Assembly: GCA_029262035.1 (NCBI GenBank)
Contig: JAJDAE010000185.1
Span: 1-43,439, forward strand
Direction: 5' to 3'
Source: Candidatus Zhuqueibacterota bacterium
Lineage (GTDB): Bacteria; Zhuqueibacterota; Zhuqueibacteria; Oceanimicrobiales; Oceanimicrobiaceae
Length of the DNA stretch: 43,439 nucleotides
Of the stretch, positions 24,225 through 32,891 are shown piece by piece. Position numbers and translations under genes: made by a program. The notes under the pieces are model-generated. The model saw only the letters and a list, made by a program, of their open reading frames with translations, did not search any database and was not told the origin of the DNA. Numbering within the stretch: position 1 is the first letter of the stretch; each line of letters starts with the position of its first letter.

Positions 24225-25292
24225 ATGCTTGAAAGACTACAACAAATAGAAAAACGTTATACCGAGCTTTGTGATCAACTTATAGATCCCGCTCTTGCTC
24301 AGAATGTTGAGAAATATCGTGAGGTTTCAAAAGAACAGAGCAGTTTGGAAGAAACCGTCAAAGCTTATACAGTTTACAAAGATGTTTTGAAAACTATTTC
24401 TGAAGATGAAGAGGTCATTGCCGAGGGTGAGGATAAAGAACTCAGCGAGCTTGCCGAGGCTGAGCTTGCCGAAATGCTTGAAAAAAAGACCTCACTTGAA
24501 GATGATCTCAAAGTACTAATGCTGCCTAAAGATCCTAATGATTCTAAAAATGTAATTGTTGAAATTCGTGCAGGAACCGGAGGTGATGAAGCCGGAATAT
24601 TTGCCGGAGATCTTTATAGAATGTATATTCGATTTTCCGAAAGAAAACGATGGAAAATCGACATGCTGAGTTCCAGCCCGCAGGGAGTTGGTGGGTTTAA
24701 GGAAATCATTTTTATGATGTCTGGTGAAAATGTGTATGGCATTATGAAATATGAAAGCGGCGTACATCGAGTGCAGCGTGTGCCAAAAACCGAAACACAA
24801 GGCAGAGTTCATACATCAGCTGCCTCAGTTGTGGTTCTTCCGGAAGCAGAAGAAGTTGAACTTAAAATTGATCCAAACGATTTGAAAATTGATGTCTACC
24901 GGTCGTCCGGGCCGGGTGGGCAAAGTGTAAATACCACGGACTCTGCTGTGAGAATTACGTATATACCAACTGGTATGGTGGTAACCTGCCAGGATGAAAA
25001 ATCACAGCATAAAAACAGAACCAAGGCCTTGAAGGTTCTAACGGCCAGACTGCTTGAGCAAAAGCACCGCGAGGAGCAGGAAAAATTAAGTGAAAGCCGA
25101 CGGTCCATGGTAAGCACCGGTGATCGAAGTGCCAAAATTCGCACTTACAATTTCCCGCAGGGGCGATTAACCGACCACAGAATATCTTTAACACTCTATC
25201 GCTTAAATGAAATAATAGATGGCGACTTGGATGAAGTTGTCACGAAATTGAACCAGGCCGACCAGGCTGAGTTACTTAAGAATGCCGGTTAA
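24225..25292 (+). CDS. prfA: Peptide chain release factor 1 (355 aa)
   Basis: The GGQ loop SSGPGGQSVNTTDSAVRI carries the glutamine that is methylated by the PrmC encoded next door. The codon-recognition tripeptide PxT of RF1 appears as PKT in HRVQRVPKTETQGRVHTSAA, identifying RF1 (UAA/UAG) rather than RF2. The length is normal. Only 7 nt separate it from DUF1385, and its stop overlaps the likely prmC start, so the three genes form an operon. Confidence 0.96.
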   Translation: MLERLQQIEKRYTELCDQLIDPALAQNVEKYREVSKEQSSLEETVKAYTVYKDVLKTISEDEEVIAEGEDKELSELAEAELAEMLEKKTSLEDDLKVLMLPKDPNDSKNVIVEIRAGTGGDEAGIFAGDLYRMYIRFSERKRWKIDMLSSSPQGVGGFKEIIFMMSGENVYGIMKYESGVHRVQRVPKTETQGRVHTSAASVVVLPEAEEVELKIDPNDLKIDVYRSSGPGGQSVNTTDSAVRITYIPTGMVVTCQDEKSQHKNRTKALKVLTARLLEQKHREEQEKLSESRRSMVSTGDRSAKIRTYNFPQGRLTDHRISLTLYRLNEIIDGDLDEVVTKLNQADQAELLKNAG

Positions 25293-26193
25293 GGGGATGG
25301 CTACAGCTTCCTCAAATTTGAATATCCTCAATCTTTTAAACTCCTCAACTGACTATCTTGAAAAATACGGTATTGAAAACTCAAGGTTAAATGCAGAACG
25401 TATTTTGTGCAGCGCTATAAATCTTAATCGTGTTCAGCTTTATCTGAATTATGATCGCCCGTTGACTGACCTGGAATTGCTGGATTTTAAAAAGCGTCTC
25501 AAACGCAGGGCAACTTCAGAACCCCTACAATACATTTTGGGTGAGACCGAATTTTTTTCATTACCATTTAAAATAAACTCCGATGTGCTGATACCCCGAC
25601 CCGAAACAGAATTACTTGTGGAAAGTGTTTTGACTTGGGCTAAGGCTACTAAAAAATTGAATTCGAAATTATCTGTCTTGGATGTGGGTACCGGTTCCGG
25701 TTGTATCGCCATTAGCTTGGCAAAACATATTGAAAATTGCATCGTAACTGCTGTAGATATTTCTGCTGAAGCCATCGAGGTTGCGCAAGACAATGCTCGT
25801 TTAAATGAGGTTCATGAAAAGATAAATTTTTCTCAATTAAATTTCCTAAATTCAAATGATTTGGATGTATTAAATGAGAACTATGACATTGTTGTTTCTA
25901 ATCCGCCATATATTGCAAAAGATGAATTTGAAAATCTGCCCCTTGAAGTGAAAGGCTTTGAACCGCCGGTTGCTTTGCATGATAAAGCCGATGGCTATTT
26001 GTTTTATAGAGCATTAGCAGATTTCTCCCCAAGCAGATTGAAAAAAGATGGGTTGTTGACCATGGAAATCGGGTTGGGGCAGGCGGAAATTGTTAAGCAA
26101 TTAATGCAAAAACATTTTACTGAAATTAAAATTGATGCCGATTTTAACGGCATTGATAGAATTGTTTCTTGTCAATTTTTACATTTAAGTTAA
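25282..26193 (+). CDS. prmC: Peptide chain release factor N5-glutamine methyltransferase PrmC (303 aa)
   Basis: SAM-binding motif VLDVGTGSGCIAISLAKH and the catalytic NPPY motif (VVSNPPYIAKDEFENLP) are both present. The N-terminal helical domain (about 5-90), with RRATSEPLQYILGETEF, is typical of PrmC, which methylates the GGQ glutamine of RF1/RF2. Two starts are possible: ATG 25282 overlapping the prfA stop, or ATG 25297, which has AAGGGG directly abutting it. Translational coupling favours 25282, but the second cannot be excluded. Confidence 0.95.
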   Translation: MPVKGMATASSNLNILNLLNSSTDYLEKYGIENSRLNAERILCSAINLNRVQLYLNYDRPLTDLELLDFKKRLKRRATSEPLQYILGETEFFSLPFKINSDVLIPRPETELLVESVLTWAKATKKLNSKLSVLDVGTGSGCIAISLAKHIENCIVTAVDISAEAIEVAQDNARLNEVHEKINFSQLNFLNSNDLDVLNENYDIVVSNPPYIAKDEFENLPLEVKGFEPPVALHDKADGYLFYRALADFSPSRLKKDGLLTMEIGLGQAEIVKQLMQKHFTEIKIDADFNGIDRIVSCQFLHLS

Positions 26194-26203
26194 GGAGGAC
26201 TTT

Positions 26204-27589
26204 ATGATTAAACCAACTATTTTTAGAGAATACGACATCCGCGGAATCGCCGATGAGGACTTGACCGATGAAAACGTTTTGCTTTTGGGAAAGGGTATCG
26301 GAACTTTCCTCGCGCGGCAAGGCTCCAAGTCGCTTGCTATTGCCAGGGATGTTCGGCTTTCATCCGAAAGAATTCGTAACGCTTTGGTTGCGGGGCTAAC
26401 TTCAACCGGGCTAAATGTTTACGATGTGGGCATAAGTTTAACACCGGTTCAATATTATGCAATTCTCGAATATGAAACCGGCGGCGGCGTAATGATTACG
26501 GGCAGCCATAACCCAATTGAGTATAACGGACTTAAAATTTCTAAAGCGGGAGTGCTCCCGGTTTATGGTGAACAAATTCAAGAAATAAAAACTCTCATTG
26601 ATAATAATGATTTTGAAACCGGTGTCGGCGAAGTAATCGTTAAGGATATTCTGCCTGACTACATTTCAATGATTAAATCTAAATTGAAACTCAACAAAAA
26701 ACTCAAAATTGTTATCGATGGTGGTAACGGGACATCGGGGTTAATGGCGCCGCAACTGTGGCGTGATATGGGCTGTGAAGTTGTGGAGCTTTACTGTGAA
26801 CCCGATGGCCATTTCCCAAATCATTTGCCCGACCCAACCGTACCCAAGTATGTTGTCGATTTACAGAAAAAAGTTTTAGAAGAAGGTGCAGATCTCGGCA
26901 TTGGATACGATGGCGATACCGATCGAGTCGGCACAATTGATGAAAAAGGCCGCATGGTTTTTGCGGATAAATTGCTCGCGATCTTAAGCCGTGAAATTAT
27001 TCAGAAATACCCCGGCGCTCAAATTGTTTTCGATGTGAAATGTTCACAAGCGCTTACGGAAGAAATTGAGAAATATGGCGGTAAGCCACTCATGTGGAAA
27101 ACCGGCCATTCGATTCTTAAAGCTAAAATGAAAGAAACCAAAGCCCCGCTTGCAGGTGAAATGTCGGGTCATATTTTTTATGCCGACGATTTTTATGGTT
27201 TTGATGATGCCATTTATGTGTCCGGCAGATTGCTTCAAATTTTAGGGAATTCTGATAAAACACTTTCAGAAATTGTCGATGAAATTCCGGTTTATGAATC
27301 AACTCCTGAAATTCGTGTTGAAGCTACTGATGAAGACAAGTTTGACATTGTAGATAAATTGGCTAACTACTTCAAAAGTAAGTACGATGTTATTGATATC
27401 GATGGCGCCCGGGTTTTATTTGGCGATGGTTGGGGGCTGGTTCGTGCCTCAAATACTCAGCCGGTTCTTGTTTTGCGTTTCGAAGCAAAAAGTAAGGAGC
27501 GCTTGGCTGAAATTATAGAAATCTTCAAAGGCAAACTCAAGGAATTTCCTGCAGTTAAGTTTTCTGACGAAGATTTTACTTTTGCTTAA
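26204..27589 (+). CDS. Phosphomannomutase / phosphoglucomutase, alpha-D-phosphohexomutase family (461 aa)
   Basis: All four domains of the family are visible. The active serine loop is GGGVMITGSHNP (S101). The Mg site is GIGYDGDTDRVG (D236, D238, D240). The sugar-recognition loop is APLAGEMSGHIFY, and the phosphate-binding loop near the C-terminus is VRASNTQPVLVLR. GEMSGH fits the PMM/PGM (AlgC/ManB) group rather than GlmM. It supplies mannose-1-P or glucose-1-P for surface polysaccharides and nucleotide sugars. AAGGAGG is well placed before the ATG, and the gap to prmC is only 10 bp. Confidence 0.95.
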   Translation: MIKPTIFREYDIRGIADEDLTDENVLLLGKGIGTFLARQGSKSLAIARDVRLSSERIRNALVAGLTSTGLNVYDVGISLTPVQYYAILEYETGGGVMITGSHNPIEYNGLKISKAGVLPVYGEQIQEIKTLIDNNDFETGVGEVIVKDILPDYISMIKSKLKLNKKLKIVIDGGNGTSGLMAPQLWRDMGCEVVELYCEPDGHFPNHLPDPTVPKYVVDLQKKVLEEGADLGIGYDGDTDRVGTIDEKGRMVFADKLLAILSREIIQKYPGAQIVFDVKCSQALTEEIEKYGGKPLMWKTGHSILKAKMKETKAPLAGEMSGHIFYADDFYGFDDAIYVSGRLLQILGNSDKTLSEIVDEIPVYESTPEIRVEATDEDKFDIVDKLANYFKSKYDVIDIDGARVLFGDGWGLVRASNTQPVLVLRFEAKSKERLAEIIEIFKGKLKEFPAVKFSDEDFTFA

Positions 27590-27822
27590 ATCTGGATTTA
27601 CGCTCACGGATGAGTCTTTTTTGCAAGGTTCGCATACTTAAAACCTGCTCCTCGCTTTTGACTTCTTTTATGCGCGCGTTATTTCCTTTTAATTATCAGA
27701 AATATATTGTTGTTTACTTCGACCATCGCTAAATATGTTTCAGTAATTTCCGAACAATTAGGAACAAGCTGCTTGAAAATAATGTAGTAAATAAGTATTA
27801 TCGAAAAAAATAACGAGTGTTG

Positions 27823-29655
27823 ATGAAGAAAATAATTTTAAGTCTTTTGTTGTGTTTTGCTGTTCAATTAGCAATTTCGAGCGTGCCAACCATGTCGGTT
27901 AAAGAAATTCAACCAGGCATGAAAGGCGTTGGCCGTACGATTTTTGCCGGGGATAAAATTGAAGAATTTGAGTTTGAGGTTTTGGATATCATTCCAAACT
28001 TCAGGGCAAAACGCGAATTAATTTTGGTCAAGCTTGTTGGTGAAAAAGTTGTACATACCAATGTTGTTGCCGGAATGAGTGGTAGCCCGATGTACATAGA
28101 TGGCAAGTTGATTGGCGCGTTGTCCTACCGGATGGGAATTTTCCTGAAAGATCCTATTGCAGGAATTACGCCCATTGATCAAATGTATGAAATTCTGGAT
28201 CGCGAAAAAAATCGCCCTAAAGAATTGGCCCTAAACACCGGGAAAAACTTTGACTTTGTGGATATGGCGGTTGGTATAAAGCCGGTTACTTACAAGTCCC
28301 TTACCCCACCGCAACTTACCCACATTGCGCGAGCAAACCAGGTTACTTCGGAAATAAAACCCATTAATTTACCACTTATTCTTTCGGGGTTTAGCACCAG
28401 AGCGCTTACAATTTCAGAGCAAATTTTTGGCAGTTCAGGTTTTGAAATATTTCAAGGTGGCGGCGCGGTTTCTGCGGAAGAAGACTTAAGCGGAGAAACT
28501 TTAGAACCGGGTTCCGCTTACGCAGTTGTGTTGGTTGATGGCGATTACGGTTTGCAGGCTACCGGCACCGTAACCTATGTTGATGAAAATAATGTAATCG
28601 GAATGGGTCACCCATTTTTGAATTCCGGTGCTGTTGGTTTGCCCATGGCAAAGGCGAAAATTTTGACTACCATTTCAAGTCTGATGGCATCAACTAAAAT
28701 GTCTGCCCTTACGAGTATTGTTGGCTCGGTACATCAGGATAGAACAACGGGAGTAATGGGGGTTTTAGGTGAAGAATCCAAAATGATACCCTTTAATTTG
28801 ACGTTTGCTTCTGAACTTGAACCACTTCAGGAGTTCCAATTCCGGGTTGCAGAAGAGCGCAGCTTGCACTCCTTAACTCCATTGATTTTTGCCATTATCT
28901 TAAATAACGCCATCGAGTCTGCCCGACTTTCAACAACCAGTCAGACTTTAAAGTTAGATGGTAAAATAAACTTGAAAGAACATGGTTCCATTCCTCTTAA
29001 AAATTACTATGCAGGGGGTGCATCCTCGAGTTTTGTAACCGATGCAGTTCAGGCGACAGGAGAGGTCGCTGCTGTGTTGGGTAGTTTGCTCTCAAATAGT
29101 TTTGAGCAGCCCGAGATTAAATCCGTTGACCTTAAGTTCGAGGCGTTACATAAAAAATATATGGCCTTTGTAGATAGACTTGAGGTAAATAAAACCAGTG
29201 TAAAACCTGGCGAAATTGTTAAGCTAACTGTTCATTTAAGGGAATATCAGGGTGAAGAATATATGGTAGAGCATTCTGTGAAAATTCCTGACGGCCTACG
29301 AGCGAGGCGCGTAAATATATATGCAGGAAGTGGCGCTACTTTGACACAACTTGAAGCAAGAACATCTCCACAAAAATTTCGTCCTGAAAATTTCAAACAT
29401 CTGCTTGAATTAATTAACAATCGCAGAAAAAATAATTACGTTTTTTTTCAACTCAGACTTCCGGATAAAGGCATACAGCTTGAGGGGAAAGAACTTCCCG
29501 GTTTACCCCCCTCTGTTTTCTCCGTAATTAAGTCCCAAAAATCGGTTGGCAACATGAAGGCACTTCGGGACAGAGTGCTATTAGAAGAAAAAGTAGAGAC
29601 AGATTATTCTGTTGCTAGTGGCAAATCCATTTGGTTAAAAATTGAACCTAATTAG
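27823..29655 (+). CDS. Exported SpoIVB/S55-like serine peptidase homologue (about 611 aa)
   Basis: The track start is GTG 27817. ATG 27823 gives the cleaner signal peptide MKKIILSLLLCFAVQLAISS. Residues 83-97 (AGMSGSPMYIDGKLI) contain the GMSGSP serine motif of the SpoIVB S55 peptidase family. A second conserved block has GMGHPF (H263) followed by KILTTISSLMAST and GSVHQDRTTGVMGVLGEE. The serine motif precedes the histidine motif, the reverse of the order I recall in Bacillus SpoIVB. The C-terminal about 180 residues look beta-rich. Substrate unknown. It is followed 10 bp later by a secreted beta-propeller gene, a likely functional partner. This organism need not sporulate. Confidence 0.8.
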   Translation: MKKIILSLLLCFAVQLAISSVPTMSVKEIQPGMKGVGRTIFAGDKIEEFEFEVLDIIPNFRAKRELILVKLVGEKVVHTNVVAGMSGSPMYIDGKLIGALSYRMGIFLKDPIAGITPIDQMYEILDREKNRPKELALNTGKNFDFVDMAVGIKPVTYKSLTPPQLTHIARANQVTSEIKPINLPLILSGFSTRALTISEQIFGSSGFEIFQGGGAVSAEEDLSGETLEPGSAYAVVLVDGDYGLQATGTVTYVDENNVIGMGHPFLNSGAVGLPMAKAKILTTISSLMASTKMSALTSIVGSVHQDRTTGVMGVLGEESKMIPFNLTFASELEPLQEFQFRVAEERSLHSLTPLIFAIILNNAIESARLSTTSQTLKLDGKINLKEHGSIPLKNYYAGGASSSFVTDAVQATGEVAAVLGSLLSNSFEQPEIKSVDLKFEALHKKYMAFVDRLEVNKTSVKPGEIVKLTVHLREYQGEEYMVEHSVKIPDGLRARRVNIYAGSGATLTQLEARTSPQKFRPENFKHLLELINNRRKNNYVFFQLRLPDKGIQLEGKELPGLPPSVFSVIKSQKSVGNMKALRDRVLLEEKVETDYSVASGKSIWLKIEPN

Positions 29656-29665
29656 AAATTAAGTT

Positions 29666-31843
29666 ATGAAAAATTTATTTTTGAAAATACAGCTTTCGCT
29701 TCTCTTTGTATTGGTTTTTTCTCTGGCAGAGGCGTCCACTCCTAAAATTAAAACCTATAAAAGTCAGCGGGATTTTAGCGCCGGCGAGCCCAGTGGCGTT
29801 TCGATAAATGCAACTGGTGAAGTTGTCCTGGCTCCACAAGTTACCGAGATTTTTAAGTCGGACTCCCCTTTTATTTGGGCAACGGTATTGGATAATAAAG
29901 GCAATTTATATGCTGCCGGTGGCACTAAAGGACAAGTTTTTAAAATTGATAAGCAAAAAAAATCTTCCTTATTTTTTGAAGTGGAAGAGGTGCAAATTTT
30001 CGCTTTAGCGGCAAGTAATAGCCACCTTTATATAGCAAGCTCCCCCGAAGGGAAAGTTTATAAAGTTGCACTCAACGATAAGTCCGGTAAAGGTACGGTA
30101 TTTTTTGAACCCGAAGAAATTTATATATGGTCAATGGTATTAGATGGTAAGGGTAATCTATTTGTCGCAACGGGTGAAAAAGGGAACATTTATAAAATAG
30201 ATAGTAGTGGCAAGAGTTCACTTTTTTATGAAAGCGAAGAAGATCATGTCCGCAAGCTCGCTTTTGATAATAAGGGTAATCTCATCGCCGGGACGGCTAA
30301 TAAAGGTCTGGTGTTGCGCATTGATTCTTCCGGCAAAGCCTTTGTAATTTATGACTCGCCATTGGTTGAAATTACCGATGTTTATATCGATGATAAGGGA
30401 AATATTTATGTGGCAGCTACCGGGGATACGCCGCTACGTGCAACGCGGCCTGTTGTAACTGAGGAAGCGGGGCAAAGTGATGAAGACGAGATGGGTGAAG
30501 AGGAGGCCATTGAAATGGTGCTTCAACCAATTGTTGCCGGCGGCGGCGGTGGAAGAGCTGGAAAGCGAATCGGAGAATTATATAGAATTGATTCTGAGGG
30601 CACTGTACGCACATTCCAGACTTTAAAGTCGGAAAGAATTTATTGCATAAGCTCACTAAGTAACGGACAGATTGTTTTGGGTGCCGGCGATAAGGGACTG
30701 CTTTATGCGTTAAATTTTGTAGGTGAAATGACAATTCTTACAAAATTTGAAGAAACTCAGGTAACTCATATCACACGGGATCAACGAGGATATTGCTACA
30801 TTGCAACATCGAATGCCGGCAATGTTTATTCGCTGGATAAAAGCGTTAATAAAAGTGGCCATTTATTGTCAGAAGCTTTTGATGCCGGCATGCAATCGAG
30901 CTGGGGTGAGATTAGCTGGGAGACTAGAGATTTAGCCACGGGCAAAATTGTTTTGCAATCACGTTCGGGAAATTCTGAAAAGCCGGATAAGACCTGGAGT
31001 AAATGGTCGGCTGAGTATGAAACCGGCGATGGTACAGCTATAACCAGCCCAAAGGCACGGTATATTCAATTAAAAGCCATCGTTTCTTCTAATGATGAGA
31101 AGAAGTCGCCCGGGCTGAAAGAATTATCTTTTTCGTATCTTCATAAAAATGTAGCGCCTGATATAAGAAAAATTTATATACACAATCCCGGCACATATTA
31201 TCAGGAAGCTACAGAAAATGGTAAATCGAACTCAAATTATTCCGGCAGCAACGGTCAAGGCGATTATCAAGCACCATCTGCTGGCCGTAAATCGCACAAG
31301 CAAGGGTATCGCTCCATAAGCTGGATTTCAAGCGATGATAATGGTGACAAGCAAAGTTACTCTGTTTTTTTTAAAGGCATAGAGGAGAAAAAATGGAGAA
31401 TTTTGGTTGAAGATTTCCACGGGATTGCTTTTTCGTGGGATAGTGAACTAATGCCTGATGGGGAATATTTATTGAAGTTAGAAGCCCGTGATGATGGTTC
31501 CAACCCACCTGCAATGGTCTTAAAGACCGACAAAGTCAGTGAACCATTCACTATTGATAATACCGGGCCGGTGGTTTCTGATTTGGTGGTAAAATCAACA
31601 GCAAATGAAACATTGATATCTTTCACAGCGCGGGATAAATTTTCAAATGTAAGCTCAGTTGAGTATAGTCTGAATGCGGAAGATTGGCAATTAACTTATC
31701 CGGTGGATGGTATTTGCGATTCAAAATTAGAAAAGTTTGAAATACGAATCCCTGGTAGCACGAAAGGTCTTACTTCTGTGGTGATAAAGGCCGAAGATTC
31801 GGTGAAAAATCGTGGTTTTGGCAAGAACTCAAAAACCCTCTAA
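29666..31843 (+). CDS. Secreted beta-propeller protein with C-terminal Ig-like region (725 aa)
   Basis: Signal peptide (LSLLFVLVFSLAEAS). Residues about 45-395 contain repeated units of the form D.KGNLYAAGG.KGQVFKID (e.g. DGKGNLFVATGEKGNIYKID, DDKGNIYVAATGD), which are NHL/SMP-30-like propeller blades; I count about six or seven. One blade junction carries an acidic and glycine-rich insertion (DEDEMGEEEA, then AGGGGGRAG). The C-terminal part (about 490-725) looks like Ig/fibronectin-type beta-sandwiches (MPDGEYLLKLEARDDGSNPP, FTIDNTGPVVSDLVV). No catalytic motif is evident. Tight coupling with the S55-like gene suggests a joint periplasmic or surface role. Confidence 0.75.
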   Translation: MKNLFLKIQLSLLFVLVFSLAEASTPKIKTYKSQRDFSAGEPSGVSINATGEVVLAPQVTEIFKSDSPFIWATVLDNKGNLYAAGGTKGQVFKIDKQKKSSLFFEVEEVQIFALAASNSHLYIASSPEGKVYKVALNDKSGKGTVFFEPEEIYIWSMVLDGKGNLFVATGEKGNIYKIDSSGKSSLFYESEEDHVRKLAFDNKGNLIAGTANKGLVLRIDSSGKAFVIYDSPLVEITDVYIDDKGNIYVAATGDTPLRATRPVVTEEAGQSDEDEMGEEEAIEMVLQPIVAGGGGGRAGKRIGELYRIDSEGTVRTFQTLKSERIYCISSLSNGQIVLGAGDKGLLYALNFVGEMTILTKFEETQVTHITRDQRGYCYIATSNAGNVYSLDKSVNKSGHLLSEAFDAGMQSSWGEISWETRDLATGKIVLQSRSGNSEKPDKTWSKWSAEYETGDGTAITSPKARYIQLKAIVSSNDEKKSPGLKELSFSYLHKNVAPDIRKIYIHNPGTYYQEATENGKSNSNYSGSNGQGDYQAPSAGRKSHKQGYRSISWISSDDNGDKQSYSVFFKGIEEKKWRILVEDFHGIAFSWDSELMPDGEYLLKLEARDDGSNPPAMVLKTDKVSEPFTIDNTGPVVSDLVVKSTANETLISFTARDKFSNVSSVEYSLNAEDWQLTYPVDGICDSKLEKFEIRIPGSTKGLTSVVIKAEDSVKNRGFGKNSKTL

Positions 31844-31882
31844 ATAACAAGATAGAATTACAGGAAGGAAATTAAGTAACGT

Positions 31883-32872
31883 ATGGTAGATCAGCAAGTT
31901 ATGGAAAGAATAAAAAACTGTTTGGCGCAAGGGCAGAGATTCGCAATTACAACCCATGTCAACCCTGATGGTGATGGTCTTGGTGCCGAAGCAGCGCTTG
32001 CGAACTTTTTGGAAGAGAGAGGGAAGGATGTTTATATATTTAACAGCAATCCTGTACCCGATAATTATGACTTTTTAAATCCTGACAAAAAATTTTTGAC
32101 GTATGATCCTCGTAAACATCAAGAGATCCTTTTAACTGTTGATTATATTTTAATTGTAGATATAAGCGACTGGCAACGTTTGCGTCAGGTCGGGCGCGAT
32201 ATTCGCGATATTAGTACAACCAAAATATGTATCGATCACCATCCGTCACAGGAAAAAGTTGGCGAAGTCCGTTTGATAGATCAAAATGCCTGCTCCACCG
32301 GAGAAATTGTTTACCAACTCATTGAGTACTGCGGCGGCCCTTTTAACAAAACGATTGCGGAAGCGCTTTATACCTGTTTGGTAACTGATACGGGTTCATT
32401 TAAATTTTCTAATACTACGGCTAAGTCATTCGAAATTGCCGGTAAATTGATTGAGCATGGCGCTAATACCCATGAGCTTTATCAAAAAATTTATGAACGC
32501 CAGAGTTACAATAAGGTCAAACTTTTTGCGTATGTTTTAAATAATCTGCACTTCGAGAAAAGTGGGAGAGTTGCCTGGTTTGCCGTGACTTATGATGTTA
32601 TTGAGAATTTGGGTGTTCAGCAAAATGATACCGAAGGTTTTTCCGACTACCCGAGAGTAATCGATGGTGTTGAGGTGACGGTGATGTTTGTTGAAACCGA
32701 AAAAGGCACAACCAAAGTGAGTCTTCGTTCTAAAGGAAATGTTATTATTAACAAAATCGCCCAGGAGTTTGGTGGAGGCGGACATCCTTTTGCGGCTGGT
32801 ATTATGTTAAATGGTGGATACAAGGAATATAAAGATAAGCTTCTTTCCGAAGTGTACCGATTATTTACGTGA
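31883..32872 (+). CDS. nrnA: DHH/DHHA1 phosphoesterase, NrnA-type oligoribonuclease / pAp phosphatase (329 aa)
   Basis: The DHH domain shows THVNPDGDGLGAEAAL (motif I), VDISDWQRL (motif II), the DHH motif IDHHPSQ and the following TDTGSFKFSNTT. The C-terminal DHHA1 domain ends in GGGGHPFAAGIML, the substrate-binding motif. This matches NrnA, which degrades very short RNAs and dephosphorylates 3'-phosphoadenosine 5'-phosphate. A GGAAGGA-type Shine-Dalgarno lies upstream. The gene follows the propeller gene by 39 bp and precedes the degenerate M20 gene by 19 bp. Confidence 0.93.
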   Translation: MVDQQVMERIKNCLAQGQRFAITTHVNPDGDGLGAEAALANFLEERGKDVYIFNSNPVPDNYDFLNPDKKFLTYDPRKHQEILLTVDYILIVDISDWQRLRQVGRDIRDISTTKICIDHHPSQEKVGEVRLIDQNACSTGEIVYQLIEYCGGPFNKTIAEALYTCLVTDTGSFKFSNTTAKSFEIAGKLIEHGANTHELYQKIYERQSYNKVKLFAYVLNNLHFEKSGRVAWFAVTYDVIENLGVQQNDTEGFSDYPRVIDGVEVTVMFVETEKGTTKVSLRSKGNVIINKIAQEFGGGGHPFAAGIMLNGGYKEYKDKLLSEVYRLFT

Positions 32873-32891
32873 TTTGAAATATTGACTTGTA

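Noticed and set aside
27601-27640. GCTCA-CGGA-TGAGT followed by TTTTTT as a terminator after the phosphomannomutase gene
   Set aside because: The stem is only about four to five base pairs and AT-poor pairing support is thin; not strong enough to list as a feature.
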